From the NCBI GenBank assembly GCA_021774015.1, contig JAJFJO010000389.1:1-12224 (forward strand): a DNA stretch of 12,224 bases, read 5' to 3'. A program made the translations under genes and the position numbers. Of this stretch, positions 1 to 7,231 are shown piece by piece (position 1 is the stretch's first letter; the number at the start of each line of letters is the position of its first letter). A model generated the notes under the pieces. It had not been told where the DNA came from and made no database searches. It saw only the letters and a program-made list of their open reading frames with translations. This stretch comes from Gammaproteobacteria bacterium (GTDB lineage: Bacteria; Pseudomonadota; Gammaproteobacteria; Coxiellales; Coxiellaceae).

Positions 1-32
1 ACCAATTTAAAACGAGCATTAAGTTTTTGCAT
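1..32 (-). CDS. Start of a divergent gene, product unknown (partial)
   Basis: Reading leftwards, an ATG at 32-30 opens a frame that runs off the window edge and gives MQKLNARFKL. A strong Shine-Dalgarno GAGGAG lies at 44-39 (minus strand), six bases before the ATG, which is the main reason to call a gene here. Only ten residues are visible, with a basic N-terminus, so no family can be named. It is divergent from rimK and shares the roughly 88-bp intergenic region with it, so the two could be co-regulated. It could also be a chance ATG behind a purine-rich stretch; only sequence to the left would tell. Confidence 0.5.
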   Translation of the reverse strand, partial: MQKLNARFKL

Positions 33-120
33 GTATTGCTCCTCATGTCAAGCAATTTCAGTTACAATAGTGCCTTATCCCTTTAAAAGAGAAAATCAAA
101 CCTAGGATAGGAGCAAAATT
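33..120. promoter_or_regulatory. Divergent intergenic region ahead of rimK
   Basis: This gap must hold the promoter of the rimK operon and probably that of the leftward gene. A -10-like TACAAT is at 63-68 (+ strand), but no good -35 lies 16-18 bp before it. A weaker pairing is TTACAA at 62-67 with TAAAAG at 84-89. The rimK ribosome binding site AGGAG is at 109-113. A TTGACA on the minus strand (51-46) is too close to the leftward ATG to act as its -35. Exact promoter positions are uncertain. Confidence 0.3.
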
Positions 121-1026
121 TTGAAAATTGCCATTCTTTCACGGAAGGAAGATCTTTATTCCACCCGGAGATTACGAGAAGCCGCAGAAACACGCGGCCA
201 TGATGTTCAAATAGTAGACTATTTGCGTTGCTACATGAATATTACATCAAAAAAACCGTCTATTCACTATAAAGGCGAAATGCTGAATTTATTTGATGCC
301 ATAATACCCCGAATTGGAGCAAAAAGGACATTCTATGGCACAGCTATCGTACGTCAATTTGAAACTATAGGGACGTACACAATTAACCCTTCAATTGCAA
401 TTACCCGCTCAAGAGATAAATTACGCTCACAGCAGCTGTTAGCCATGAAAGGTGTCGATATGCCCATCACAGGATTTGCACATGCACCAAGTGATATCGA
501 CGACCTCATAAAAATAGCAGGTGGCTCCCCACTTGTTGTAAAGCTCATCGAAGGTACCCAGGGTATCGGTGTTGTCCTTGCTGAAACAAAAAAAGCAGCA
601 GAAAGTGTTATACAAACGCTAATGGGGTTAAATGCAAACATTATTGTTCAAGAATTTATTAAGGAATCAGGAGGAGAAGATATTCGATGTTTTGTAGTCG
701 GGGATAAGGTCATTGCTTCAATGAAACGGACAGCGGAACCCGGTGAATTTCGAGCAAACATTCATCGAGGAGGTAGCGCTGAAGCCATTAAAATTACAAA
801 AGCTGAGCGTGAATCAGCCGTTAAAGCGGCCAAGATTATGGGCTTAAGGATGGCTGGCGTAGACTTACTTAGGTCAGAAAGAGGTCCTCTCGTATTAGAA
901 ATTAATTCTTCCCCAGGTTTAGAGGGTATTGAAACGGCAACTAACAAAGATATTGCCAGTATAATTATTGAGCATATTGTAAAAAATGCCAAACCTATCG
1001 GGCCTAAGAGTCGGTATCAGGGCTGA
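121..1026 (+). CDS. rimK: Ribosomal protein S6--L-glutamate ligase RimK
   Basis: ATP-grasp ligase that adds glutamate residues to the C-terminus of ribosomal protein S6 in the cytoplasm; the E. coli enzyme can also make poly-alpha-glutamate. At 301 aa it matches the family length (E. coli 300 aa). It opens with MKIAILSR, followed by the family motifs SIHYKG (47-52) and RDKLRS (98-103). The ATP-binding lysine is K141, the glycine-rich loop EGTQGIG is 144-150, and QEFIKE is 177-182. The metal-binding set D248, E260 and N262 precedes SPGLEGIE (264-271), and all key residues are intact. The start is TTG, seven bases after AGGAG; no ATG gives the conserved N-terminus. It is the first gene of a five-gene operon and its stop is 2 nt from the next ATG. 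The family assignment is secure; S6 as the substrate is inferred from the family. Confidence 0.96.
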   Translation: MKIAILSRKEDLYSTRRLREAAETRGHDVQIVDYLRCYMNITSKKPSIHYKGEMLNLFDAIIPRIGAKRTFYGTAIVRQFETIGTYTINPSIAITRSRDKLRSQQLLAMKGVDMPITGFAHAPSDIDDLIKIAGGSPLVVKLIEGTQGIGVVLAETKKAAESVIQTLMGLNANIIVQEFIKESGGEDIRCFVVGDKVIASMKRTAEPGEFRANIHRGGSAEAIKITKAERESAVKAAKIMGLRMAGVDLLRSERGPLVLEINSSPGLEGIETATNKDIASIIIEHIVKNAKPIGPKSRYQG

Positions 1027-1028
1027 CT

Positions 1029-2069
1029 ATGAATAAAAATAACTCAGAATTGATTATCAATGGCAACACCATCAGCCCAGGAGAATATAAAACTGTTTTA
1101 TTACCAATGCCTAAACTATATGACTGGACGCCTCTATCCATGCCTGTGCATGTTATTCGTGGCAAAGTACCCGGTCCAACTTTATGTGTCACTGCTGCAA
1201 TCCATGGTGATGAGGTAAACGGAATAGAAATCGTTAGAAGGTTACTTAGGAAATCGATACTCAACAAAATAACAGGCACGTTAATTGCTGTGCCCATCGT
1301 TAATATTTACGGATTTTTATATCAAGATCGTTATCTGATGGATCGGCGTGATCTAAACCGTGCATTTCCAGGCTCACAAAAAGGCTCCCTTGCTGCTAGA
1401 CTTGCGCACTTAATAACGAAGGAAATTTTATCTAAATCAACCCACATAATAGATCTGCATGCTGGCTCTTTGCACAGATCAAATCTCCCCCAAATTCGTG
1501 CAAATATTGACTTGCCCGGTACAGATAAACTCGCAAAATCGTTCAATGCCCCTGTTATTTTACATGCGGCATTACGTGACGGATCAATGCGACAATATGC
1601 AAACGATAAATCAATACCCTTTCTCCTATACGAAGCGGGTGAATCCCTAAGATTTGATGAGCTATCTATCAGGACAGGAATTAATGGGATATTACGTGTC
1701 ATGCACGAACTTAAAATGATATCGATGAAAAAACTTCCAACAAAGAAATTTACGCCAACCCTTGCTCGCTCTAGTTATTGGGTGCGCGCACCATATAGTG
1801 GAATTTTTCGACCTTTTAAAGCATTAGGGAAAAAAATTAAAAAAGGCGAATTGCTTGCCAAAATTGGCAACCCAACCACAACGGAAGAACATGATCTACT
1901 ATCTCCTTTATCTGGGATTATCATTGGGAAAAGTAACGTACCAATGGTGCATGAAGGCGCTGCTTTATTTCATATAGCGTGTTTTGAAGAATTGAAATTA
2001 GTTGCTGAACAAATTGAATGTTTGCAGGAAGCTTATAATGACACCCCTGAATATTTAGATCATTCATAG
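1029..2069 (+). CDS. Succinylglutamate desuccinylase/aspartoacylase family (M14-type) zinc hydrolase
   Basis: A 346-aa zinc-dependent amidohydrolase of the AstE/AspA branch of the M14 carboxypeptidase-like superfamily. The probable zinc ligands are H59 and E62 in AIHGDE (57-62) and H144 in DLHAG (142-146). The substrate-binding motif RDLNRAFPG is 107-115, and E202 or E205 in YEAGE is the likely catalytic glutamate. A C-terminal beta-rich domain (about 250-316, APYSGIFRP to EGAALFHI) resembles the barrel that follows the catalytic core in AspA-like proteins. The site AGGG at 1019-1022, six bases before the ATG, lies inside the end of rimK, so translation is probably coupled. Substrate is unknown. 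Family members cleave N-acyl amino acids, and the superfamily includes enzymes that trim glutamate tails, so a RimK-linked deglutamylase is an attractive inference. It is not astE itself: no arginine-succinyl pathway genes are nearby. Confidence 0.85.
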   Translation: MNKNNSELIINGNTISPGEYKTVLLPMPKLYDWTPLSMPVHVIRGKVPGPTLCVTAAIHGDEVNGIEIVRRLLRKSILNKITGTLIAVPIVNIYGFLYQDRYLMDRRDLNRAFPGSQKGSLAARLAHLITKEILSKSTHIIDLHAGSLHRSNLPQIRANIDLPGTDKLAKSFNAPVILHAALRDGSMRQYANDKSIPFLLYEAGESLRFDELSIRTGINGILRVMHELKMISMKKLPTKKFTPTLARSSYWVRAPYSGIFRPFKALGKKIKKGELLAKIGNPTTTEEHDLLSPLSGIIIGKSNVPMVHEGAALFHIACFEELKLVAEQIECLQEAYNDTPEYLDHS

Positions 2070-2078
2070 GAAAAATTA

Positions 2079-2579
2079 ATGGACACATCAAAAAAAAGGA
2101 TGATTGGTAAAAAACTATTAATTGGACGCAATGAATGGTGCCAGTTACCTGATCTTAAAATCCCAGTAATAAAAGCAAAAATTGATACTGGTGCAAAAAC
2201 ATCGGCCCTCCATGCTTTTAATATCAAAACGGTTTCAAAAAAAGAAGTAACGTATGTGTACTTCGACATCAACCCCATACAAGGCAATGATGATTTTCTC
2301 ATTAACTGCAAGGCCCCTGTTTTAGATGAACGACACATCACCAGCTCAAATGGTCACAAAGAACATCGTTATGTCATTGAAACCACCCTGAAAATTGGTG
2401 ATCAACACTGGAATATCGAGCTCACCTTGTCGAATCGTGACCCTTTAAGATATAGAATGCTTCTAGGCAGAGAAGCCCTAAATAATCGCGCCCTGATTCA
2501 TCCAGGGATCACATGCAACCAGGGAAAAATCCCCAAAAAAGTTTTACTGAAAACTTATTCCCAAAAAAAGAGGGGCTGA
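2079..2579 (+). CDS. RimB-like retropepsin-fold protease (putative ATP-dependent zinc protease family)
   Basis: A 166-aa protein of the PF05618 family, annotated in databases as 'ATP-dependent zinc protease' but built on a retropepsin-like aspartic protease fold. The signature IDTGAKTSALHA spans 35-46, with D36 as the probable catalytic aspartate. The second family motif, RMLLGREAL, is 126-134. There is no signal peptide or membrane segment, so it is cytoplasmic. Relatives sit beside rimK in Pseudomonas (rimB), where they take part in the RimK ribosome-modification system; the same linkage is seen here. Its ribosome binding site AGGA (2068-2071) overlaps the stop codon of the preceding gene, and its own stop is 2 nt from the next start, so it is embedded in the operon. 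Family confidence is high; the target protein is unknown. Confidence 0.88.
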   Translation: MDTSKKRMIGKKLLIGRNEWCQLPDLKIPVIKAKIDTGAKTSALHAFNIKTVSKKEVTYVYFDINPIQGNDDFLINCKAPVLDERHITSSNGHKEHRYVIETTLKIGDQHWNIELTLSNRDPLRYRMLLGREALNNRALIHPGITCNQGKIPKKVLLKTYSQKKRG

Positions 2580-2581
2580 TT

Positions 2582-3772
2582 ATGCATGAATTGATAAACA
2601 CCGTCGGCTTCCAAACTAGCTTACTATTACTTGTTGCACTTAGTGGGTATTTACTAGCGGCACTGACCAATCAGTCAGCTGTGGTTTGGCAAATTATTAT
2701 GGGCATTGTTATAGGACCCAGCGCACTTGATTTAATTACATACACAGGATTTGTATCTAATCTGGCTTACCTCGGTGGTGTCATATTATTGTTTGTGATT
2801 GGATTAGAATTTAAAATTAATGACCTACTCAGTAGAAAAATCGCCTTTATTGCACTGATTGGTGTGATTTTACCATGGATTTCTGGATACACTACTGCAA
2901 ACTTATTTGGCTTTGACAATAACGCATCTATTTTTATTGGCACTGTTCTGACTGCAACAAGCATTGCAATCACAGCAAATGTACTTCACGAGCTTGGCCA
3001 GCTAAAAACAATTGTTGCAAAAACCATTATTGGTGCGGCTGTCATTGATGACATTCTTGCGCTATTTGCACTAACGCTAACAACAAATTTAACAGCAAAC
3101 TCGATGACAACTAGTGCGCTACTTTTACTTGTTTTTAAAATATCAGCGTTTCTTATTATTGGGTTTTTATTAGGATATCATATTTTTACGAAATTAATCT
3201 CTAAAGTTGATGCGTCAAAATTTGCCATGAAATATCCAGAATTTATTTTCGTGCTAGCAATGACAATTGCTTTTTTCTATGCGCTGATCGCTGAAACATT
3301 TGGAATCTCAGCTATTATAGGAGCATTCATCGTGGGTGTTTTTCTTGAAGGTGTAACGCTAAAAAATAGTCGCCATTTTCGAGATGGCGCTGATTATCTC
3401 AGAATTATTTTTGCTTCTATATTTTTTGTTTCACTAGGGATATTAGCAAATTTACACGAAATGAATACGACAACACTTTGGTTATTAGTTACTCTTACCC
3501 TAGTAGCACTAGTATCAAAAATCATTGGATGTGGTTTGCCTGCAAAATTGTGTGGTTTTAATTGGAATCAAGCATCTATTATAGGGGTGGGAATGGCACC
3601 CCGTGGTGAAGTAGCAATGATCGTAGCTCTTATTGGACTCAAAAAACAAATTATCGGGCAACCTATTTATGTGACGGTTGTGTTGATGAGCCTCATTACT
3701 ACTATTATCACACCAATCATACTGAGAGCACTGCTAGGAGCCAAGAAAAATGGTGAGCACATCCCTATTTAA
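2582..3772 (+). CDS. CPA2-family cation/proton antiporter, DD type
   Basis: A 396-aa, about 12-13-helix inner-membrane Na+/H+-exchanger-fold protein. Diagnostic residues are the discontinuous-helix motif TATS (124-127), the ion-binding pair D156-D157 in GAAVIDDILA, a lysine in a late helix (K313 in LVSKIIG) and APRGEVAMIVALIG (339-352). A DD pair with this lysine is typical of electrogenic Na+/H+ antiporters such as NapA. The protein ends after the membrane domain, so there is no TrkA-N/RCK regulatory domain. I chose the ATG at 2582 because AGAGGGG (2569-2575) lies just before it; an upstream in-frame ATG at 2513 lies inside the preceding gene and adds a non-hydrophobic tail. It is the fourth gene of the rimK operon and 11 nt from a second antiporter. 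Sodium as substrate is inferred from the motif; potassium is not excluded. Confidence 0.88.
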   Translation: MHELINTVGFQTSLLLLVALSGYLLAALTNQSAVVWQIIMGIVIGPSALDLITYTGFVSNLAYLGGVILLFVIGLEFKINDLLSRKIAFIALIGVILPWISGYTTANLFGFDNNASIFIGTVLTATSIAITANVLHELGQLKTIVAKTIIGAAVIDDILALFALTLTTNLTANSMTTSALLLLVFKISAFLIIGFLLGYHIFTKLISKVDASKFAMKYPEFIFVLAMTIAFFYALIAETFGISAIIGAFIVGVFLEGVTLKNSRHFRDGADYLRIIFASIFFVSLGILANLHEMNTTTLWLLVTLTLVALVSKIIGCGLPAKLCGFNWNQASIIGVGMAPRGEVAMIVALIGLKKQIIGQPIYVTVVLMSLITTIITPIILRALLGAKKNGEHIPI

Positions 3773-3783
3773 CTGGAGTAAAT

Positions 3784-4953
3784 ATGCACACTGATCCTGC
3801 TATACCAGTCTTCGTCATGGCGATATTCGTCATACTAATGCTTGGCATAATAATGAAACGGCTTAAACAGCCCCATGTGCTTGCTTATTTGTTGGTAGGG
3901 ATCATTCTTGGTCCTAATGTTCTTGGTGTTATTTCTGATCAAACGGCTTTAACGCGACTAGGCTCATTTGGTGTAGTGCTTCTCTTATTTTTTATTGGCA
4001 TGGAGGTTTCACCAAGACGCCTAGCGGAGAACTGGTTGATATCCGTTTTAGGAACAATTTTACAGGTTATTATTAGTGTCGCCGCTGTTGCCATTATTGG
4101 CCTATATCTACAATGGTCACTATCTAGGATTGTGTTGCTAGGTTTTGTCATTAGCTTAAGCAGTACCGCAGTTGTGCTGAAGTTGCTTGAAGATTGGAAG
4201 GAGATGGGTACACGCGTTGGGCAGGATGTGCTGGGCATACTGTTGGTACAAGACTTAATCGTCGTACCTATGCTGATTATATTGGGATTCCTCGGCGGCA
4301 ATCAACCAAGCGTCCAAACCCTTACTTTGCAAGCGATAGGTGGGACTGCCATTATAGCTCTAACCGCATGGTTGCTAATTAAAGACGAAATTAGACTCCC
4401 ATGGTTAAAATTTCTTGGCTCAGATCATGAAATGCAAGTTTTTACATCACTTGGCATATGCTTCGGCATGGCTTTATTGACGGGCTTAACCGAATTATCT
4501 GCTGCATTAGGCGCATTTGTTGGCGGAATGATTGTCTCCTCAGCAAAGGAAACGCACTGGGTGCATCAAAGTCTTTCCTCGATTAGAATAATCTTTATGG
4601 CACTATTTTTTGTCTCCATCGGCATGCTCATTAACGTAAAGTTCATTATAGAATATTGGTGGCAAATATCAGCATTGATTTTTGCAGCGTACTCTACCAA
4701 TTTGCTCATTAACGCAGGCATTCTAAAGGCAATAGGTGAGCAGTGGAACGTCAGTTTATATGGTGGTGCATTGCTGTCACAAATAGGTGAATTCAGTTTC
4801 GTCATTGCTGCAGTTGGTTTTCAGATGAATATTATTAACCAAGTTAGCTATCAAATGACGATTTCTGTTATTTCGCTTACCCTGCTATTCAGCCCCTTAT
4901 GGATTGCAATGATAAAGTATATTACCAAGCCTATTAAAATGAATTCAGCTTAG
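3784..4953 (+). CDS. CPA2-family K+/H+-type antiporter membrane domain, QD type (KefB/KefC-like)
   Basis: A 389-aa multi-helix inner-membrane exchanger of the monovalent cation:proton antiporter-2 family. Kef-type motifs are GPNVLGVI (43-50), LLLFFIGMEVSP (66-77), SLSSTAVVLKLL (124-135), the ion-site pair Q156-D157 in LLVQDLIVVPML, FFVSIGM (275-281) and SQIGEFSFV (332-340). QD rather than DD is characteristic of KefB/KefC K+ efflux systems. E. coli KefC is about 620 aa because of a C-terminal nucleotide-binding domain; here the protein stops after the membrane part, so glutathione/NAD gating of the Kef kind is unlikely. The late-helix lysine of many relatives appears to be asparagine (N306 in STNLLINAG). 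GGAG at 3775-3778 precedes the ATG by five bases. This is the last gene of the operon. Confidence 0.88.
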   Translation: MHTDPAIPVFVMAIFVILMLGIIMKRLKQPHVLAYLLVGIILGPNVLGVISDQTALTRLGSFGVVLLLFFIGMEVSPRRLAENWLISVLGTILQVIISVAAVAIIGLYLQWSLSRIVLLGFVISLSSTAVVLKLLEDWKEMGTRVGQDVLGILLVQDLIVVPMLIILGFLGGNQPSVQTLTLQAIGGTAIIALTAWLLIKDEIRLPWLKFLGSDHEMQVFTSLGICFGMALLTGLTELSAALGAFVGGMIVSSAKETHWVHQSLSSIRIIFMALFFVSIGMLINVKFIIEYWWQISALIFAAYSTNLLINAGILKAIGEQWNVSLYGGALLSQIGEFSFVIAAVGFQMNIINQVSYQMTISVISLTLLFSPLWIAMIKYITKPIKMNSA

Positions 4954-4989
4954 ATTGGGCGAGAAATCGCTTTATTTTTATTTCCAATC
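4953..4989 (+). terminator. Possible terminator hairpin after the rimK/antiporter operon
   Basis: Immediately after the antiporter stop, GCGA (4959-4962) pairs with TCGC (4967-4970) across a GAAA loop, followed by a T-rich run (4971-4983). An outer stem, GATTGG (4953-4958) with CCAATC (4984-4989), can close around the T-rich run. The inner stem is only 4 bp, so termination would be weak. The position at the operon end is the main support. Confidence 0.4.
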
Positions 4990-4997
4990 ACACCTTT

Positions 4998-5025
4998 TTG
5001 CTGTATAAGTATTGAGTTTTATGTT
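4998..5025 (+). promoter_or_regulatory. Candidate sigma70 promoter for the MFS gene
   Basis: TTGCTG (4998-5003) and TATGTT (5020-5025) are separated by 16 bp and lie about 65 bp before the MFS start codon. Both hexamers depart from consensus. A promoter is expected here because the gene follows a possible terminator and a 136-bp gap. Confidence 0.3.
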
Positions 5026-5089
5026 AGGCATAGCGTGGTTGAGCAATTTAAGCAACAGAACAATTAAGTGCCCGCCAGGGAGTTAACGT

Positions 5090-6325
5090 ATGAAAAGCAT
5101 TCTAAAATTAACGTTCGCTCCTTTGCTATCGCTTTTTATATTCATACTAGGAAGCGGTTTATTCACAACGTTATTAACGGTACGCCTTCATCATGAAGGT
5201 GTTAGTGCTCTTTTCATTGGGTCGGTGAGTAGCGCATATTACGCTGGGCTTGCTTATGGATCATTTAAGATCGAACGCTACATAATCAGGGTCGGCCACA
5301 TAAGATCTTTTGCTGCATTTGCATCTTTACTGGCTACAATCAGCTTTTTGCAAGGCGCTTTTTTAAATCATTGGGTCTGGTTGATTTTAAGGTTTATTGG
5401 GGGCTTCGCTACAGCTGGCATTTTTATCGTTGTTGAAAGTTGGCTGCTTTCTCTTGGAAATACTAAAATAAGGGGACAAATTCTTGCACTCTACATGATT
5501 AGCTTATATGCAGCGCAAGCCCTGGGGCAATTTATGATCAACTTGAGCGACCCAAATACGATCATGTTATTTGCTCTAACAGCAATGCTGTGCTCTCTTT
5601 CGATCATTCCAATTGCACTGACAAAAATTCCTAGTCCAGAAATAAGTGAGCCATCATCATTAGACTTTAAAAAACTTTTTAGCGTTTCTGGATCAGGCGT
5701 AATGGGATCTTTTTGTTCGGGGCTTGTTTTAGGTGCTATTTATGGCTTGCTCCCGTTAGTAATCATGCAAAAAACAGGTAACACCTCAGATGTTGGCCTG
5801 CTCATGGCGTTAGTGATTTTTGGAGGAATGTTTTTACAGTATCCCGTAGGTAAACTCTCTGATTATATTGAGCGTCGTCTAGTATTGCTTATCTTATCGT
5901 CGTTAACTATTCTTACATCAGCAAGCGTTATCTATTTTTTTGGAGGGAGCTATTCCTTATACGTGATTCTGTTTATTTTTGGTGGGCTGGCTTTCACGAT
6001 TTATCCTGTCAGTATTAGTCATGCCTGTGATAGCCTTGATCAAAAAGATATTATTTCTGGTACGCAAGGAATATTATTAGCATACAGCTTTGGCGCTACA
6101 GCAGGCCCTTTTATTGCGCCAATTTTTATGCATATATTTGGATCTAATGGATTGTTTTTCTATGTTATGACTGTTAGTGGGCTCCTGACGGTATTCTTGA
6201 GCTGGAGAAAAGCATCCATTCCTTCCACACCGCAAGAGGAGAGTTTTATTGTAATACCTCAAACCAGTCCTATTACAGCCGAAATGGACCCTCGAGGAGA
6301 AATAGCGGAAGCTGAAATTAAATGA
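5090..6325 (+). CDS. MFS transporter, YcaD-like
   Basis: A 411-aa, 12-helix major facilitator in the inner membrane. Similarity to E. coli YcaD is visible as ordered motifs: SSAYYAGLAYGS (47-58), RFIGGFATAG then VVESWL (101-119), GLVLGAIYGLLPL (211-223), the central motif-A-like YPVGKLSDYIERR (251-263), and LAFTIYPVSISHACDSLD (300-317). A polar C-terminal tail (about 376-411, rich in E, P and T) extends beyond the last helix; YcaD itself is about 382 aa. The start has AGGGAG (5077-5082) seven bases upstream. It is probably a separate transcription unit behind the antiporter operon. It converges with the small MscS gene across a 35-bp spacer (6326-6360) in which I see no convincing terminator. 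The substrate is unknown; YcaD-type proteins are largely uncharacterised. Confidence 0.88.
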   Translation: MKSILKLTFAPLLSLFIFILGSGLFTTLLTVRLHHEGVSALFIGSVSSAYYAGLAYGSFKIERYIIRVGHIRSFAAFASLLATISFLQGAFLNHWVWLILRFIGGFATAGIFIVVESWLLSLGNTKIRGQILALYMISLYAAQALGQFMINLSDPNTIMLFALTAMLCSLSIIPIALTKIPSPEISEPSSLDFKKLFSVSGSGVMGSFCSGLVLGAIYGLLPLVIMQKTGNTSDVGLLMALVIFGGMFLQYPVGKLSDYIERRLVLLILSSLTILTSASVIYFFGGSYSLYVILFIFGGLAFTIYPVSISHACDSLDQKDIISGTQGILLAYSFGATAGPFIAPIFMHIFGSNGLFFYVMTVSGLLTVFLSWRKASIPSTPQEESFIVIPQTSPITAEMDPRGEIAEAEIK

Positions 6326-6360
6326 ATATAGTGAGCCTCATGTTTGAGAAAAACTTGTGA

Positions 6361-7215
6361 TCAAATATTATAAGACAACTTGATCTTATCCTCATCCTGG
6401 AGAGCTTTAAGTAGTGCTAGCCATATTTCTTGCTGGATCCTTTCTCCATCTTGAGAAAAACAATAGAAGTGTGTTGTTAGCTCAATACCAGTCGGTTTAT
6501 CCAACTTAGGGTGTATTGTTACCCTTGCTTCTAAATTTATTCTAGCCATCAAATATTTATGATGCTTTTTTAAATACTCCATAGAATATTCTTTTTTACC
6601 TTTATAAAATTCAGCAATAACTTCGTTCACAAGTTTTGACAGGAATTCTATTGCGTACTCAGGCTCACAGTCTTGTACAATAATGATTGAAAATACATGC
6701 TCCAGCAGATGTGAAGTTTGTGAATAATTCACTAGAGCATTATTTGCAACCAAACCATTTGGGATACGTATCACTCTACCAGTAATATCACCATTCCTTC
6801 CTTCTGATATTTCAGCCAGGGTAAAATAAAGCATGCCAAATGACTTAACGTAGCCTTTGTACTGTTGGATTTGTATTAAATCATCCTCAGAAAAAAGTCC
6901 ACGCCAGTTTATTACTAGCCATCCCACAAAATTCATGATGGTTTCTTTGTTTGTCACAACCAAAGCAGCAGAAACCAAACCTAATACAGCTAACAAATGT
7001 GTGAAGCCTTCGACCCATATTCTCGCCATTAAAAATATAAAAACAATGCATCCGATGTAAAAAGAGCGAATTCTAAACTGACGTTTTTGTCGAGTGCTCT
7101 CAATTTTTCTCGCAAAAATGAAATATACCAACAACGTAGCAAGCACTATCACTATCAGCGAAATGATAGTACTTACCATATTCCCATAGATTTCATGTAA
7201 CAGTATTTTTTGCAT
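6361..7215 (-). CDS. Small MscS-family mechanosensitive channel protein
   Basis: A 284-aa inner-membrane protein with about three hydrophobic segments (roughly 12-35, 51-66, 71-104), then the MscS beta domain and C-terminal alpha/beta domain. The beta-domain match is GYVKSFGMLYFTLAEI (121-136) and TGRVIRIPNGLVANNALVNYS (from 145), corresponding to the IPNG region of MscS. MscS channels are homoheptamers that release solutes when membrane tension rises. The pore-helix region (71-95) lacks the regular Gly/Ala packing of E. coli MscS and carries K90 and E91. It is the last gene of the zntB operon, 16 nt after the hsp20 stop. The ribosome binding site is weak (GGAT at about 13 bases), so translation may be coupled to hsp20. 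An in-frame ATG at 7179 is an alternative start. Confidence 0.82.
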   Translation of the reverse strand: MQKILLHEIYGNMVSTIISLIVIVLATLLVYFIFARKIESTRQKRQFRIRSFYIGCIVFIFLMARIWVEGFTHLLAVLGLVSAALVVTNKETIMNFVGWLVINWRGLFSEDDLIQIQQYKGYVKSFGMLYFTLAEISEGRNGDITGRVIRIPNGLVANNALVNYSQTSHLLEHVFSIIIVQDCEPEYAIEFLSKLVNEVIAEFYKGKKEYSMEYLKKHHKYLMARINLEARVTIHPKLDKPTGIELTTHFYCFSQDGERIQQEIWLALLKALQDEDKIKLSYNI

Positions 7216-7231
7216 AAAATATCTTTATCCG

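Noticed and set aside
2513..2581. A 23-codon upstream extension of the first antiporter, starting at 2513
   Set aside because: It overlaps the protease gene and encodes a polar, basic stretch. The ATG at 2582 has a good AGAGGGG site just before it.
4194..4382. A 62-codon + strand frame inside the second antiporter
   Set aside because: It lies in another frame of a gene with continuous, convincing membrane-protein coding and has no ribosome binding site.
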